Positions 20,980-28,968 are shown, numbered from the stretch's first letter. The stretch: 51,862 nucleotides of DNA from Aminobacter sp. AP02 (GCF_003148805.1 NZ_QGGX01000026.1:1-51862), one strand, 5' to 3'. Translations and numbers: made by a program. Notes: generated by a model not told the origin, from the letters alone.

Positions 20980-22233
20980 CTACTGCTTATCGAGACCGTA
21001 GACGGAATGCAAAGTGCGAACAGCAAGTTCCGTGTAGGGGCCGTCGATGAGAATCGAAATCTTGATCTCGGAGGTGGTGATGGCGCGGATGTTGATGCCC
21101 TTCGATGCCAGCGCCTGGAAGGCGGTTGCAGCGACGCCCGCATGACTGCGCATGCCGATGCCGATGACCGACACCTTGGACATGCCCTCGTCGTGCTGGA
21201 CGGCGTCGTAGCCGATGTCAGGGCGGATCTTCTCAAGCACCGCCAGCGCCTTGTTCACGTCGCCCGAAGGCACGGTGAAGGTCATGTCGGTGAATTTGCC
21301 GTCCTCGGAAATGTTCTGGACGATCATGTCGACATTGATGTTGGCTTCGGCCAGCGGGCCGAAGATCCCGCCTGCCACGCCCGGCCTGTCGGCGACACGG
21401 CGCAGCGAGACCTGGGCTTCGTCCTTGGCGTAGGCAATTCCGGTGACGACCTGCTGTTCCACGATTTCATCCTCGTCACAAATGAGCGTTCCAGGCGGAT
21501 TGAGAAAATCGCCCATGCCGGGCGCATCCGGATCTTCGAAGGAAGAACGCACGAAGGTGCGGACGCGATGCACCATGGCGAGTTCAACCGAGCGGACCTG
21601 CAGCACCTTGGCGCCGAGCGAGGCCATTTCGAGCATTTCTTCAAACGAGATGCGCGACAGGCGCCGCGCCTTGGGCTCGATGCGCGGGTCGGTAGTATAG
21701 ACCCCATCGACATCGGTGTAGATATCGCAGCGATCGGCCTTCACCGCAGCCGCGATGGCAACAGCGCTGGTGTCGGAGCCGCCGCGGCCCAGCGTGGCGA
21801 TGCGGTTGTCGGGGCCAAGCCCCTGGAAGCCGGCGACGACTGCGACCTGGCCCTCCTGGAAGCGCTTGACCAGGAATGAGCCGTCAATGTCGAGGATACG
21901 GGCAGCGCCGTGGGCGTTGTCGGTCTTGATCGGGATCTGCCAGCCCTGCCAGGAGCGCGCATTGACGCCGATGTTCTGCAGCGCAAGGGCCAACAGGCCG
22001 GCCGTCACCTGTTCGCCCGAGGCGACGACGGCATCGTATTCGCGCGCGTCGTGCATCGGGGAGGCCTCGCGGGTCCAGGCGACAAGCTCGTTGGTCTTGC
22101 CGGCCATGGCCGACACCACCACCGCAACCTCGTGGCCCGCGTCAACCTCGCGTTTGACATGACGCGCCACGTTGCGGATTCGGGCGATGTCGGCGACGGA
22201 TGTCCCGCCGAATTTCATCACGATGCGCGCCAT
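20980..22233 (-). CDS. lysC: Aspartate kinase
   Basis: Aspartate kinase phosphorylates L-aspartate, the first step towards lysine, threonine, methionine and diaminopimelate. The true start is ATG at 22233 (MARIVMKFGGTSV, with the nucleotide-binding KFGGTS at residues 7-12); the open frame continues upstream to 23202 only by chance, through antisense sequence of ubiG. The 417-residue protein has the kinase domain (about 1-245, with GRGGSDTSAVA) and two C-terminal ACT domains that usually give feedback control by lysine and/or threonine. A GC-rich hairpin lies in its leader. ptsP follows after 77 bases on the same strand, and ubiG is divergent. Confidence 0.96.
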   Translation of the reverse strand: MARIVMKFGGTSVADIARIRNVARHVKREVDAGHEVAVVVSAMAGKTNELVAWTREASPMHDAREYDAVVASGEQVTAGLLALALQNIGVNARSWQGWQIPIKTDNAHGAARILDIDGSFLVKRFQEGQVAVVAGFQGLGPDNRIATLGRGGSDTSAVAIAAAVKADRCDIYTDVDGVYTTDPRIEPKARRLSRISFEEMLEMASLGAKVLQVRSVELAMVHRVRTFVRSSFEDPDAPGMGDFLNPPGTLICDEDEIVEQQVVTGIAYAKDEAQVSLRRVADRPGVAGGIFGPLAEANINVDMIVQNISEDGKFTDMTFTVPSGDVNKALAVLEKIRPDIGYDAVQHDEGMSKVSVIGIGMRSHAGVAATAFQALASKGINIRAITTSEIKISILIDGPYTELAVRTLHSVYGLDKQ

Positions 22234-22260
22234 AGAAGCGAAATGCCCTTGCCATACACG

Positions 22261-22279
22261 CCGGCCCGAAGCGGGCCGG
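22261..22279 (-). other. Hairpin in the lysC leader
   Basis: Perfect 8-base arms CCGGCCCG/CGGGCCGG enclose three bases, and on the minus strand the tip can form a CTTCGG-type stable loop. It is 28-46 bases before the lysC ATG. No T-run follows. It may be a leader structure or simply chance GC-rich pairing. Confidence 0.4.
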
Positions 22280-22428
22280 AAAATAAGTGAAAACACCGAT
22301 GCTTGGCACGGTGTCGAATGCGCGGCCTGCATAGCCAAAACCGCAAGCTTCCGCAAGGCGCGGAAATTGTCGCCTTGACAATCCGAGCGCCAGACCCGAC
22401 TTCCTTGCGCTCGAAGGAGACCACATCC

Positions 22429-23175
22429 ATGCCAGATCCCCGCCCATCGACCATCGATGCCGGAGAAGTCGAGCGGTTCTCGGCACTCGCCGCCGAATGG
22501 TGGAACCCCAACGGCAAGTTCCGCCCGCTGCATAAATTCAATCCGGTGCGCCTGGGTTATATCCGCGACCAGGTCGCGGCGCGCTTCGGCCGCGACACGC
22601 ACGCCGCGCGGCCATTCGAAGGCCTGCGCATCCTCGACATCGGCTGCGGTGGCGGGCTGTTGTGCGAGCCGATGTCGCGCCTGGGCGCCGAAGTCGTCGG
22701 GGCCGATGCGTCGACGACCAACATCGAAGTCGCAAAAATTCATGCTGCGGAAGCCGGCGTGAGCGTGGACTATCGCGCCACGACCGCCGAGGACCTGGCC
22801 GACGCGGGCGAAAAATTCGACGTCATCCTCAACATGGAAGTCGTCGAGCACGTCGCCGACGTCGAGCTGTTCGTCAAGAAATGCGGCGAAATGGTCAAGC
22901 CGGGCGGCATCATGTTCGTGGCCACCATCAACCGCACCTTCAAGGCGCTCGGCCTCGCCATCGTGGGCGCCGAATATGTGCTGCGTTGGCTGCCGCGCGG
23001 TACCCACCAGTACGGCAAGCTTGTGCGCCCCGAAGAGCTCGACAAGGCGCTCGTGGGTGCCGGCCTCGCCACCATCGACCGCACCGGGGTGACCTACAAC
23101 CCGCTCTCCGATCGCTGGCAGAAATCCCGCGACATGGACGTCAACTACATGGTGCTGGCGGAAAAAGCGGCCTGA
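22429..23175 (+). CDS. ubiG: Ubiquinone biosynthesis O-methyltransferase UbiG
   Basis: UbiG performs both O-methylations of the ubiquinone ring at the membrane surface, using S-adenosylmethionine. The 248-residue protein starts at ATG 22429 (GAAGGAG about 9 bases before); longer upstream sequence is not conserved-looking. Visible are the family's [18 protein letters not shown]-type region, SAM motif [13 protein letters not shown] (70-81), and EVVEHV, plus ATINRT and LPRGTHQY, which are characteristic of UbiG. It is divergent from lysC and not obviously in an operon. Confidence 0.95.
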   Translation: MPDPRPSTIDAGEVERFSALAAEWWNPNGKFRPLHKFNPVRLGYIRDQVAARFGRDTHAARPFEGLRILDIGCGGGLLCEPMSRLGAEVVGADASTTNIEVAKIHAAEAGVSVDYRATTAEDLADAGEKFDVILNMEVVEHVADVELFVKKCGEMVKPGGIMFVATINRTFKALGLAIVGAEYVLRWLPRGTHQYGKLVRPEELDKALVGAGLATIDRTGVTYNPLSDRWQKSRDMDVNYMVLAEKAA

Positions 23176-23262
23176 GGGGCCGCCTGCAACGGGGTCGCGC
23201 AAACTTGCGCGGTCCGCCGCGATCCCTCACCATCACGGCGCACCAAGACGGGATCGAGAGCC

Positions 23263-23610
23263 ATGACACCACACGATGTCAGACGGATCGCCCTGGAATT
23301 GCCCGGGGCGGTGGAGAAATCGCATTTCGGCAAAGCCGATTTCCGCGTCCGCGACCGCGTCTTCGCCACCTTGCCCGAGGACGGCAATGCGGTGATCAAG
23401 CTGACGCGCGACCAGCAAGAGATGATGTGCGCAGCCGAGGCGGCAGTGTTTCAGCCGGTGGACGGCGGCTGGGGCAAGCAGGGCTGGACCCGGCTGATGC
23501 TGGCAGCGGCGGATGAGAAGACGCTTCGCAGCGCGCTGGTGACGGCCTGGCGCAACACGGCGCCCATTACCTTGCGCAAGGCATTTGATCTGTCGGCAGG
23601 CGGGGTTTGA
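23263..23610 (+). CDS. MmcQ/YjbR family protein (second copy)
   Basis: This 115-residue protein matches the MmcQ/YjbR family: MTPHDVRRIALELPGAVEKS, HFGKADFRVRDRVFATL, and a C-terminal WGKQGWTRLMLAAADE followed by an AWRNTAP helix. It is more typical of the family than the gene at 12269-12631 and is a distant paralogue, not a recent duplicate. It follows ubiG by 87 bases on the same strand; co-transcription is possible. Function unknown. Confidence 0.85.
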   Translation: MTPHDVRRIALELPGAVEKSHFGKADFRVRDRVFATLPEDGNAVIKLTRDQQEMMCAAEAAVFQPVDGGWGKQGWTRLMLAAADEKTLRSALVTAWRNTAPITLRKAFDLSAGGV

Positions 23611-23637
23611 AGAGGCGTGGTTGGCCGGCGGGCTCGG

Positions 23638-23728
23638 CTCATGGTGAGCTTGTCGAACCACGGATATTGGACTCGTGAGTTGAAGTGCGAGCCCCAGCGC
23701 CCTCGTGGTTCGACAAGCTCACCATGAG
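23638..23728. repeat. Inverted repeat with perfect 25-base arms
   Basis: Arms at 23638-23662 and 23704-23728 are exact reverse complements with the core GGTTCGACAAGCTCACCATG; the loop is 41 bases. It lies between the convergent YjbR and DUF1178 genes. Its sequence looks like a dispersed intergenic repeat common in alphaproteobacterial genomes (from memory, unchecked) and it could also act as a bidirectional terminator. Confidence 0.8.
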
Positions 23729-23772
23729 GGCCAGGCGGCGCCGAAAACAAGACCGAACCCAGGCGAGAGATT

Positions 23773-24198
23773 TCAGTTCCGGTCGTCGGGAAACACCGGC
23801 AGCGGCATGAATTCGATGCCATCCTCGGCGAGGCCCTGGGCCTCTTCGAAGGTGGCGGCACCGTAGATGCCGCGCGCTTCGGTCTCGCCGAAATGGATCT
23901 TGCGCGCTTCCTCGGCGAACTTGTCGCCGACATTTTCGGCGTTCTCACGCACTTTCTCGGACAGTTCCTTCAGTGCTGCCATCATCTTGCGCTGCTGCTC
24001 GCCCATGGCGAGGGCGATCTTGTCCTGCTTGCGCGAGGTCGAGACCGCAGGCGCCATCAGCGCCTTTTCGACTTTCTGCGAGCCACATTCCGGGCAGGCG
24101 ACAAAACCCCGCTTGCGCTGGGTTTCAAAGTCGTCGTTGCTGCGGAACCAGCCTTCAAAGTCATGCGCATGGTCGCAATGAAGCGAAAAGCGGATCAA
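23773..24198 (-). CDS. DUF1178 family protein
   Basis: DUF1178 proteins are short, with an N-terminal zinc-ribbon-like part. Here CDHAHDFEGWFRS near residues 8-20 and CPECGSQKVEK near 35-46 supply the cysteines, and the rest is a charged helix (MGEQQRKMMAALKELSEKV) and a C-terminal EEAQGLAEDGIEFMPLP, a typical end. Length 141 residues. The start overlaps the nitrilase stop by four bases (ATGA), so it is the last gene of comF-grxC-nitrilase-DUF1178. Function unknown. Confidence 0.88.
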   Translation of the reverse strand: MIRFSLHCDHAHDFEGWFRSNDDFETQRKRGFVACPECGSQKVEKALMAPAVSTSRKQDKIALAMGEQQRKMMAALKELSEKVRENAENVGDKFAEEARKIHFGETEARGIYGAATFEEAQGLAEDGIEFMPLPVFPDDRN

Positions 24199-25061
24199 GA
24201 TGCGGCTCCCCTGAGCGCCCCCTCGCCCGCTCCACGAAGCGACACGCTGAATTCGCGCGCGTTCTTGAGGTTCGGGATCTTCTTGCGCGCATCAGCCGAA
24301 TGACGCGTGTCGATCTCGGCAATGATGACGCCGGGTTCGTCATGGGCGGCTTCGGCAAGGATGCGGCCCCACGGATCGATGATCAGCGAATGGCCGAAGG
24401 TCTCGCGGCCGTCCTCATGCTTGCCGCCCTGGGCGGAAGCGACGACAAAGGCGCCGTTTTCGATGGCGCGGGCGCGCAACAGCACGTGCCAATGCGCAAG
24501 GCCGGTCTGGCGCGTGAAGGCGGCGGGAGCGGTCAACAGCTCGGCACCGGCAAGAGCCTCAGAGCGGAACAATTGCGGGAAACGCAAATCGTAGCAGATG
24601 GCAAAGCCGATCCTGGCGAGCGAGGTGTCGGCAACGACAGCCTCGGTGCCCGGCTCATAGGCCGAGGATTCGCGCCAGCTCTCGCCATTGTCGAGATCGA
24701 CGTCGAACATGTGGATCTTGTCGTACACGGCAAGCGTGCCGCCGTCGGGGCCAAACAGGAAGGCTCGGTTGGCGAGCTTGCCGTCGGCGCGGACGATCGC
24801 CGTCGAGCCGACATGCAGGTGGATGCCGAGTTCGGCGGCAAGCTTGCGACCCAAGGCGACGATCACGTCGCGATCTTCTGTCGTGAAGGCGGCGGCCCGC
24901 GCGTCCTTGTCGCCGACGATGGCACCGGTCATTTCCGGCGTCTGGACGTAGGTCGCGCCCAGACCGGCTGCCTCGCGGACCAGTGCTTCGAAATCGCGGG
25001 CGTTGCGTTCCGGCTCCTTGCCCGAACGCATCTGCACTGCTGCCGCCTTGAAAATAGCCAT
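24195..25061 (-). CDS. Carbon-nitrogen hydrolase, Nit1/Nit2-like amidase
   Basis: Nitrilase-superfamily enzymes cleave amide C-N bonds with a Glu-Lys-Cys triad; this one carries Glu43 (TPEMTG), Lys115 (YDKIHMFDVD) and Cys156 (FAICYDLRFP). The Nit-type features YDKIHMFDVD and ICYDLRFPQLF favour a deaminated glutathione or omega-amidase role, removing damaged glutathione or alpha-ketoglutaramate; the exact substrate is inference. Length 288 residues. It follows grxC by 15 bases and overlaps DUF1178. The link to glutaredoxin is consistent with glutathione repair. Confidence 0.9.
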   Translation of the reverse strand: MAIFKAAAVQMRSGKEPERNARDFEALVREAAGLGATYVQTPEMTGAIVGDKDARAAAFTTEDRDVIVALGRKLAAELGIHLHVGSTAIVRADGKLANRAFLFGPDGGTLAVYDKIHMFDVDLDNGESWRESSAYEPGTEAVVADTSLARIGFAICYDLRFPQLFRSEALAGAELLTAPAAFTRQTGLAHWHVLLRARAIENGAFVVASAQGGKHEDGRETFGHSLIIDPWGRILAEAAHDEPGVIIAEIDTRHSADARKKIPNLKNAREFSVSLRGAGEGALRGAAS

Positions 25062-25076
25062 GGTTCGTCCTCTGGT

Positions 25077-25340
25077 CTAAGCGCCGGTCGTGAGAAGCTG
25101 ATCGAGCCTGCCTTGCGCATCGAGCGCATGCAGGTCGTCGCAACCACCGACATGGGTATTGCCGATGAAAATCTGCGGGAAGGTCGCGCGGCCATTGGCC
25201 CGCGTGATCATTTCCTGCCGAAGCTCGGGCGAGAAGCTAGCGTCATGCTCGGTGAATGCAACGCCCTTGCGCTCCAAAAGCCGCTTTGCCGCCGTGCAAT
25301 AGCCGCACATCATGCGCGTATAGATAGTCACATCGACCAT
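25077..25340 (-). CDS. grxC: Glutaredoxin 3
   Basis: This 87-residue dithiol glutaredoxin uses glutathione to reduce protein and mixed disulfides in the cytoplasm. The active site CGYC is at residues 12-15 in YTRMMCGYCTAAKRLL; TFPQIFIG and HVGGCDDL, the glutathione-binding parts, are present. I set the start at ATG 25340 (MVDVTIYTR); the open frame upstream to 26102 runs antisense-like through comF and is not real. It lies 26 bases after comF and 15 bases before the nitrilase gene. Confidence 0.95.
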   Translation of the reverse strand: MVDVTIYTRMMCGYCTAAKRLLERKGVAFTEHDASFSPELRQEMITRANGRATFPQIFIGNTHVGGCDDLHALDAQGRLDQLLTTGA

Positions 25341-25366
25341 GACGAAAATCCGTTGTCCTTGGTCGA

Positions 25367-26176
25367 CTATATAGTGTCTGCCTCGTCGGGCCGGAAGTCC
25401 CCCGGCAGCACGCGCGCGAAGGTCAGTACGTCGACGGCGCTTGCCCCGCTTTTCCTGAGCGCTCGCGTCACCGCCACGACCGTGGCGCCAGTGGTATAGA
25501 CGTCGTCGACGACAAGCACCCGCCTGCCCCGGATGTCGACCTCGGCTTCGGACGGAACGAAAAAGGCAGCACGCACATTGTCCTCGCGTTCGCGCTGGCC
25601 AAGGCCTATCTGCTGGCGCGTAGGCTTGAGCCGTCGCACGGCGCCCGGTGCGAAAGGCACGCCCGAGAGCGAGGCGATGGTGCGGGCAAGCTCCGCCGAC
25701 TGGTTGAACTGGCGCCAGTAGAAACGACGCCAGTGCAGCGGCACCGGCACGACTACCTCGGCATCGGCGACGAGCTCTGACCCCGCCCTGAGCATCCAGC
25801 GCGCCATCCATGGCGCGAGATCGGTGCGGTCGTGGAATTTCAGGCCCTGCACCATCCGACGGGCGACGCCCGAATATGCAACCGCAGCGCGCGCCCTGTT
25901 GAAAGGCGGAGGGTTGGCGATGGCTTCGGCAGACAAAAAGCCGGCACCGAAATCGTGGCTGAACGGCGTGCCCATCACCTCGCACCACGGCTTTTCGAGG
26001 AAACGCAGTTTGGGCCAACAAGCGCCGCATAGCGCGCCTGGCTGCGTGACCTGACGGCGGCAACCGGCGCACACCGGCGGAAACAGCATCCGCGCCGGCC
26101 AAGCAGCGACTGACAAAGCGAGGCTCTTGATCTCCGGCATCGGATCGGCCACGACAGTTCGAGGTCGGGCGACCAT
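25367..26176 (-). CDS. comF: ComF family phosphoribosyltransferase-like protein
   Basis: ComF proteins combine a small zinc finger with a phosphoribosyltransferase fold and are linked to DNA uptake in competent bacteria; in alphaproteobacteria their role is unclear. The 269-residue protein has Cys36, Cys39, Cys50 and Cys53 as the likely zinc site, and the ribose-phosphate binding loop VLVVDDVYTTGAT at 220-232. It is the first gene of the run with grxC, nitrilase and DUF1178 and is divergent from the methyltransferase gene by only 32 bases, so the two promoters must overlap the coding starts. Confidence 0.9.
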   Translation of the reverse strand: MVARPRTVVADPMPEIKSLALSVAAWPARMLFPPVCAGCRRQVTQPGALCGACWPKLRFLEKPWCEVMGTPFSHDFGAGFLSAEAIANPPPFNRARAAVAYSGVARRMVQGLKFHDRTDLAPWMARWMLRAGSELVADAEVVVPVPLHWRRFYWRQFNQSAELARTIASLSGVPFAPGAVRRLKPTRQQIGLGQREREDNVRAAFFVPSEAEVDIRGRRVLVVDDVYTTGATVVAVTRALRKSGASAVDVLTFARVLPGDFRPDEADTI

Positions 26177-26208
26177 AGCAGAAACCCGCCGAACAAGGAC
26201 ATCAGCAC

Positions 26209-27081
26209 GTGCAAGCCATTTTCGACGCCAGCCTCGTGATCGCCCACCGCAGGCGCGCGTTAGCGCAAGGGGTGGCGGGTGCCGATTTTCTGATGGCGCG
26301 CGCCGCCGAGGACCTGGCCGAACGGCTGTCGACAGTGGAGCGCAAGTTCGAACGGGGTGCGGCCATTTTTTCCGTCAGCCCGGCGGCGACCGCCGTGCTC
26401 GCCGCGAGCGGCAAGGTCACCCATCTGGTTCGCGTCGAAGCCGACAAGAGTTTTCTCGGTGGCGGTCCGGGCATCGTTTCCGATCCCGAGACGATTGCGC
26501 TGGAACCGGCGAGCATCGATCTCGCCGTCTCGCTGCTGGCGTTGCAGGAGGCCAACGACATTCCCGGCCAACTGATACAGATCAGGCGCGCACTGAAGCC
26601 GGACGGGCTGTTTCTCGGCGTCCTGGCGGGCGCGGGCACCCTGGTTGAGCTGCGCGAAAGCCTGCTGGCGGCGGAAACGGAGATTTCAGGGGGTGCGAGC
26701 CCCCGCGTCATTCCCTTTACCGACGTGCGCGATGCGGGCGGGCTGTTGCAGCGCGCGGGGTTTGCCCTGCCGGTCGCCGACGTAGAGTCGGTGACCGTGC
26801 GCTACGACACCATGTTCGGCCTGATGGCCGACCTGAGGGCGATGGGGGTGACCAGTGCGCTTGCCGACCGGTCGCGCAAGCCGGCAACACGACGGCTGTT
26901 CCAGCGCGCGGCCGAGATTTATGCCGAACGATATTCCGACCCTGACGGGCGTGTGCGGGCCAGCTTTTCATTCGTCTGGCTGTCGGGATGGGCGCCAGAT
27001 CCCTCGCAGCAAAAGCCGCTCAAGCCGGGCTCGGCGCAAGTATCGCTGGCCAAGGTGCTTGGCGAGAACGGCAAGAAGTAG
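26209..27081 (+). CDS. NDUFAF5-like methyltransferase-fold protein
   Basis: The C-terminal two thirds strongly resemble mitochondrial complex I assembly factor NDUFAF5: IRRALKPDGLFLGVLAGAGT, LVELRESLLAAETEISGGAS, PFTDVRDAGGLLQRAGF, and MFGLMADLRAMGV. NDUFAF5 modifies an arginine of a complex I subunit, so a role in respiratory complex I assembly is a reasonable inference. The oddity is that the normal SAM motif I (DLGCGxG) is absent at the expected place near residues 50-65, where the sequence reads AAIFSVSPAATAVLAAS. Start is GTG at 26209, just 32 bases from the divergent comF. Length 290 residues. Its stop nearly touches the convergent pilin stop. Confidence 0.82.
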   Translation: MQAIFDASLVIAHRRRALAQGVAGADFLMARAAEDLAERLSTVERKFERGAAIFSVSPAATAVLAASGKVTHLVRVEADKSFLGGGPGIVSDPETIALEPASIDLAVSLLALQEANDIPGQLIQIRRALKPDGLFLGVLAGAGTLVELRESLLAAETEISGGASPRVIPFTDVRDAGGLLQRAGFALPVADVESVTVRYDTMFGLMADLRAMGVTSALADRSRKPATRRLFQRAAEIYAERYSDPDGRVRASFSFVWLSGWAPDPSQQKPLKPGSAQVSLAKVLGENGKK

Positions 27082-27082
27082 G

Positions 27083-27259
27083 CTACTTCAGTGCTTTCCG
27101 GAGCTCGCTGTCATTGTCTCCCCAGAGAGCGTTCAGCTGGTCGGAGAACTTTGTGACGCCACCGATCATCGCAATGGAAATCAGCGCGGCGATCAATCCG
27201 TATTCGATCGCCGTGGCTCCGCTTTCGTCCTTGAGGAATCGCCAGATCATCGGTCGCAT
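27083..27259 (-). CDS. Flp family type IVb pilin subunit
   Basis: The frame encodes a 58-residue prepilin: a short basic leader (MRPMIWRFLKD), then ESGATAIEYGLIAALISIAM, the hallmark of Flp/Fap pilins, with a G-A processing zone and the essential Glu-Tyr pair, and a short polar tail ending RKALK. Cleavage by a TadV-type prepilin peptidase would precede assembly by a Tad secretion system. Two starts are in frame: ATG 27259 (used here, giving the usual leader length) and ATG 27250. No tad/cpa genes are nearby, so this is an orphan pilin gene. It converges on the methyltransferase gene with one base between stops. Confidence 0.88.
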   Translation of the reverse strand: MRPMIWRFLKDESGATAIEYGLIAALISIAMIGGVTKFSDQLNALWGDNDSELRKALK

Positions 27260-27296
27260 CCACCCATCTCGTTGAACACACCATGGATCAGACAGA

Positions 27297-27324
27297 TTAA
27301 GAAATGTTAACAGCGTACCCTTAA
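27297..27324 (-). promoter_or_regulatory. Cluster of TTAA sites upstream of the pilin gene
   Basis: TTAA occurs at 27297-27300, 27307-27310 and 27321-27324, the last two followed by C on the plus strand, 38-65 bases before the pilin start. This recalls CtrA binding (TTAA, 7 bases, TTAA), but the spacings here are 6 and 10 bases, so the match is imperfect. Confidence 0.25.
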
Positions 27325-27352
27325 CATACGGTGTAGCGCCAAGGCGGCATCC

Positions 27353-27721
27353 TCAGCATTGGCCGCTGCGCACACCGCTCTCGCTGATGATGCAGACCGA
27401 CTGGGGCGTTTTCTGCAGCACGCTGCGGCGCAGGGTGTAGCTGGAGCTGCGCCCGATCGAGCCGGTTGTGGTGTAGTCGAGCCCGTCGAACCGGACCTGA
27501 CCGGCCTGCATACGCGTCTTGCCCTCGAGATAGGGCGTGGCGACAAGCGCCAGTGCGATGGCGGCAAAACCGAACAACAGCGCGACGCGCAGCATGCCCG
27601 CGCCTGCCCGAACAGTCGAGGACTGGCGCTCGGGTCGGATCAGGTCCCACTCCTTGTCAGCCTGCATTGGCAACGCCCCCAAAGCCGTGTCGATGCGCAG
27701 CCCGTCCACGACGGCGGCCAT
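27353..27721 (-). CDS. Hypothetical single-pass membrane protein, 122 residues
   Basis: I do not recognise a named family. There is a cytoplasmic N-terminal part with ALGALPMQADKEWDLIRPER, one membrane helix near residues 45-65 (LRVALLFGFAAIALALVATP), and a periplasmic C-terminal part ending in SVCIISESGVRSGQC, with two cysteines that could pair. The first ATG at 27721 is the only good start. It lies between the pilin and mutT genes, same strand, separated by about 50 bases from mutT. Codon use supports a real gene. A role in the envelope is all that can be inferred. Confidence 0.65.
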   Translation of the reverse strand: MAAVVDGLRIDTALGALPMQADKEWDLIRPERQSSTVRAGAGMLRVALLFGFAAIALALVATPYLEGKTRMQAGQVRFDGLDYTTTGSIGRSSSYTLRRSVLQKTPQSVCIISESGVRSGQC

Positions 27722-27771
27722 TCAATTTTTCACGTTTGGATAAACTTTGCCTTAACGCTGACGGCTTCGGT

Positions 27772-28185
27772 TCAGAGCAGATCGATGAGGAACGGGATCA
27801 GCGGCTCGTCCGCTGGCGGCATGGGATAGTCGCGCATCTGTTTCGGGCGAACCCACTTCAGCACCTGACCTTCGCGCGGCTCGGGGATGCCCCAGAAGCG
27901 TCGACAGACATAAAGCGGCATCAACAGATGGAAATCATTGTAGGTGTGGCTGGCAAAGGTCAGCGGTGCGAGGCACGCCGCCTTGGTTTCGATCCCGATT
28001 TCCTCGCGCAGCTCGCGGATGATGGTTTCTTCAGGCGTTTCGCCCGGTTCGACCTTGCCGCCGGGAAATTCCCACAGGCCGGCCAGCGACTTGCCGGGCG
28101 GTCGCTGAGCAAGAAGCACGCGGCCGTCGGCATCCACCAGCGCGCAAGCTGCAACCAGGAGGAGGCGTTTTCCCTGTTCGGTCAA
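27772..28185 (-). CDS. mutT: Nudix hydrolase MutT (8-oxo-dGTP diphosphatase)
   Basis: MutT removes oxidised dGTP from the nucleotide pool, preventing A-to-C mutations. The full Nudix box is present: G43, E49, then RELREEIG at 57-64, matching G-x5-E-x7-REU-x-EE-x-GU. Length 137 residues is standard. I place the start at an unusual TTG at 28185: GGAGG lies 6 bases before it, and it begins one base after the stop of the upstream GNAT gene, so translation is probably coupled. The longer ATG start at 28281 would lie inside the GNAT gene and add non-conserved residues. Confidence 0.9.
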   Translation of the reverse strand: MTEQGKRLLLVAACALVDADGRVLLAQRPPGKSLAGLWEFPGGKVEPGETPEETIIRELREEIGIETKAACLAPLTFASHTYNDFHLLMPLYVCRRFWGIPEPREGQVLKWVRPKQMRDYPMPPADEPLIPFLIDLL

Positions 28186-28186
28186 G

Positions 28187-28960
28187 TCAGGCCTCCGGCG
28201 GGCGGCGATAGTGGTAGCGATAGACTTCCTTGAAGCCCATCCGGGTGTAGAGGCGGATAGCGCCTTCATTGGCGGCTTCAACCTGCAGCCAGGCTTGCCG
28301 GGCGCCCCTGAGCCGCGCCCATTTCAGGGCCGACAGGATCAGCCGGCGGCCAAAGCCCTTGCCGCGCTCGGCCTCGGTGGTGGCAATCTCGAACAGGCCG
28401 GCAAGATCGTTGTCGTGCACGCAAATTACCGATGTCACCGGCTGCTCGTCCTGTTCCAACACGAAGAGACCAGCCTCCGGCTGGATCGCGCCGATGATCT
28501 CGGACAGGCCGGGCCTGAGCGTCGCATCGAGCCCATGCACCGCCATCGAGGCGCTGACAAAGCGACCAATGTCCTTGAGCGGTATCTGGTCCATGGCGCT
28601 ATCGACGAGGTCGTCGTCGAGCGACAGCCGCATGACCATCGATTCCGAAAAGGTGCTCCAGTGCTCGCGGTCGAGATGGGCAGCGATCGCGGGCCCCGAC
28701 AAAGGCGACATGCGGAAGGTGAGCGGCCGGCCATAGGCCTCGAAGCGGCGGCTGGCCCGAGCGATGCGGTCGGGAATGTTGCGGATGTCGGCGGGATCCA
28801 GCGGATTGACCGAATTGAGCCGCTTGGCCGGGTGGCCGGCTGTCAGCCTGACCAGCCAGGTGCCATCATAGTGGACGGCCGCCGCCGGCCAGGCGCGAAA
28901 ACCCGCCGCCTCATAGCGGCGGACAATGGCGAGTTCGTGCGACGGGCGGTTCTGGTTCAC
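28187..28960 (-). CDS. GNAT family N-acetyltransferase
   Basis: This 257-residue acetyltransferase probably transfers an acetyl group from acetyl-CoA to an amine of an unknown acceptor. The acetyl-CoA binding motif is near the C-terminus (ATTEAERGKGFGRRLILSAL), followed by QVEAANEGAIRLYTRMGFKE, a classic GNAT end; the N-terminal half looks like a degenerate second GNAT-like domain. I take GTG at 28960, eight bases after the argJ stop, as the start; the longest frame begins at 29026 inside argJ. It is the middle gene of argJ-GNAT-mutT. This trio order suggests one transcript. Confidence 0.82.
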   Translation of the reverse strand: MNQNRPSHELAIVRRYEAAGFRAWPAAAVHYDGTWLVRLTAGHPAKRLNSVNPLDPADIRNIPDRIARASRRFEAYGRPLTFRMSPLSGPAIAAHLDREHWSTFSESMVMRLSLDDDLVDSAMDQIPLKDIGRFVSASMAVHGLDATLRPGLSEIIGAIQPEAGLFVLEQDEQPVTSVICVHDNDLAGLFEIATTEAERGKGFGRRLILSALKWARLRGARQAWLQVEAANEGAIRLYTRMGFKEVYRYHYRRPPEA

Positions 28961-28968
28961 GTGGGCTA

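Noticed and set aside
22234-23202. Upstream extension of the aspartate kinase frame
   Set aside because: It is antisense to ubiG; the kinase N-terminus MARIVMKFGGTSV marks the start at 22233.
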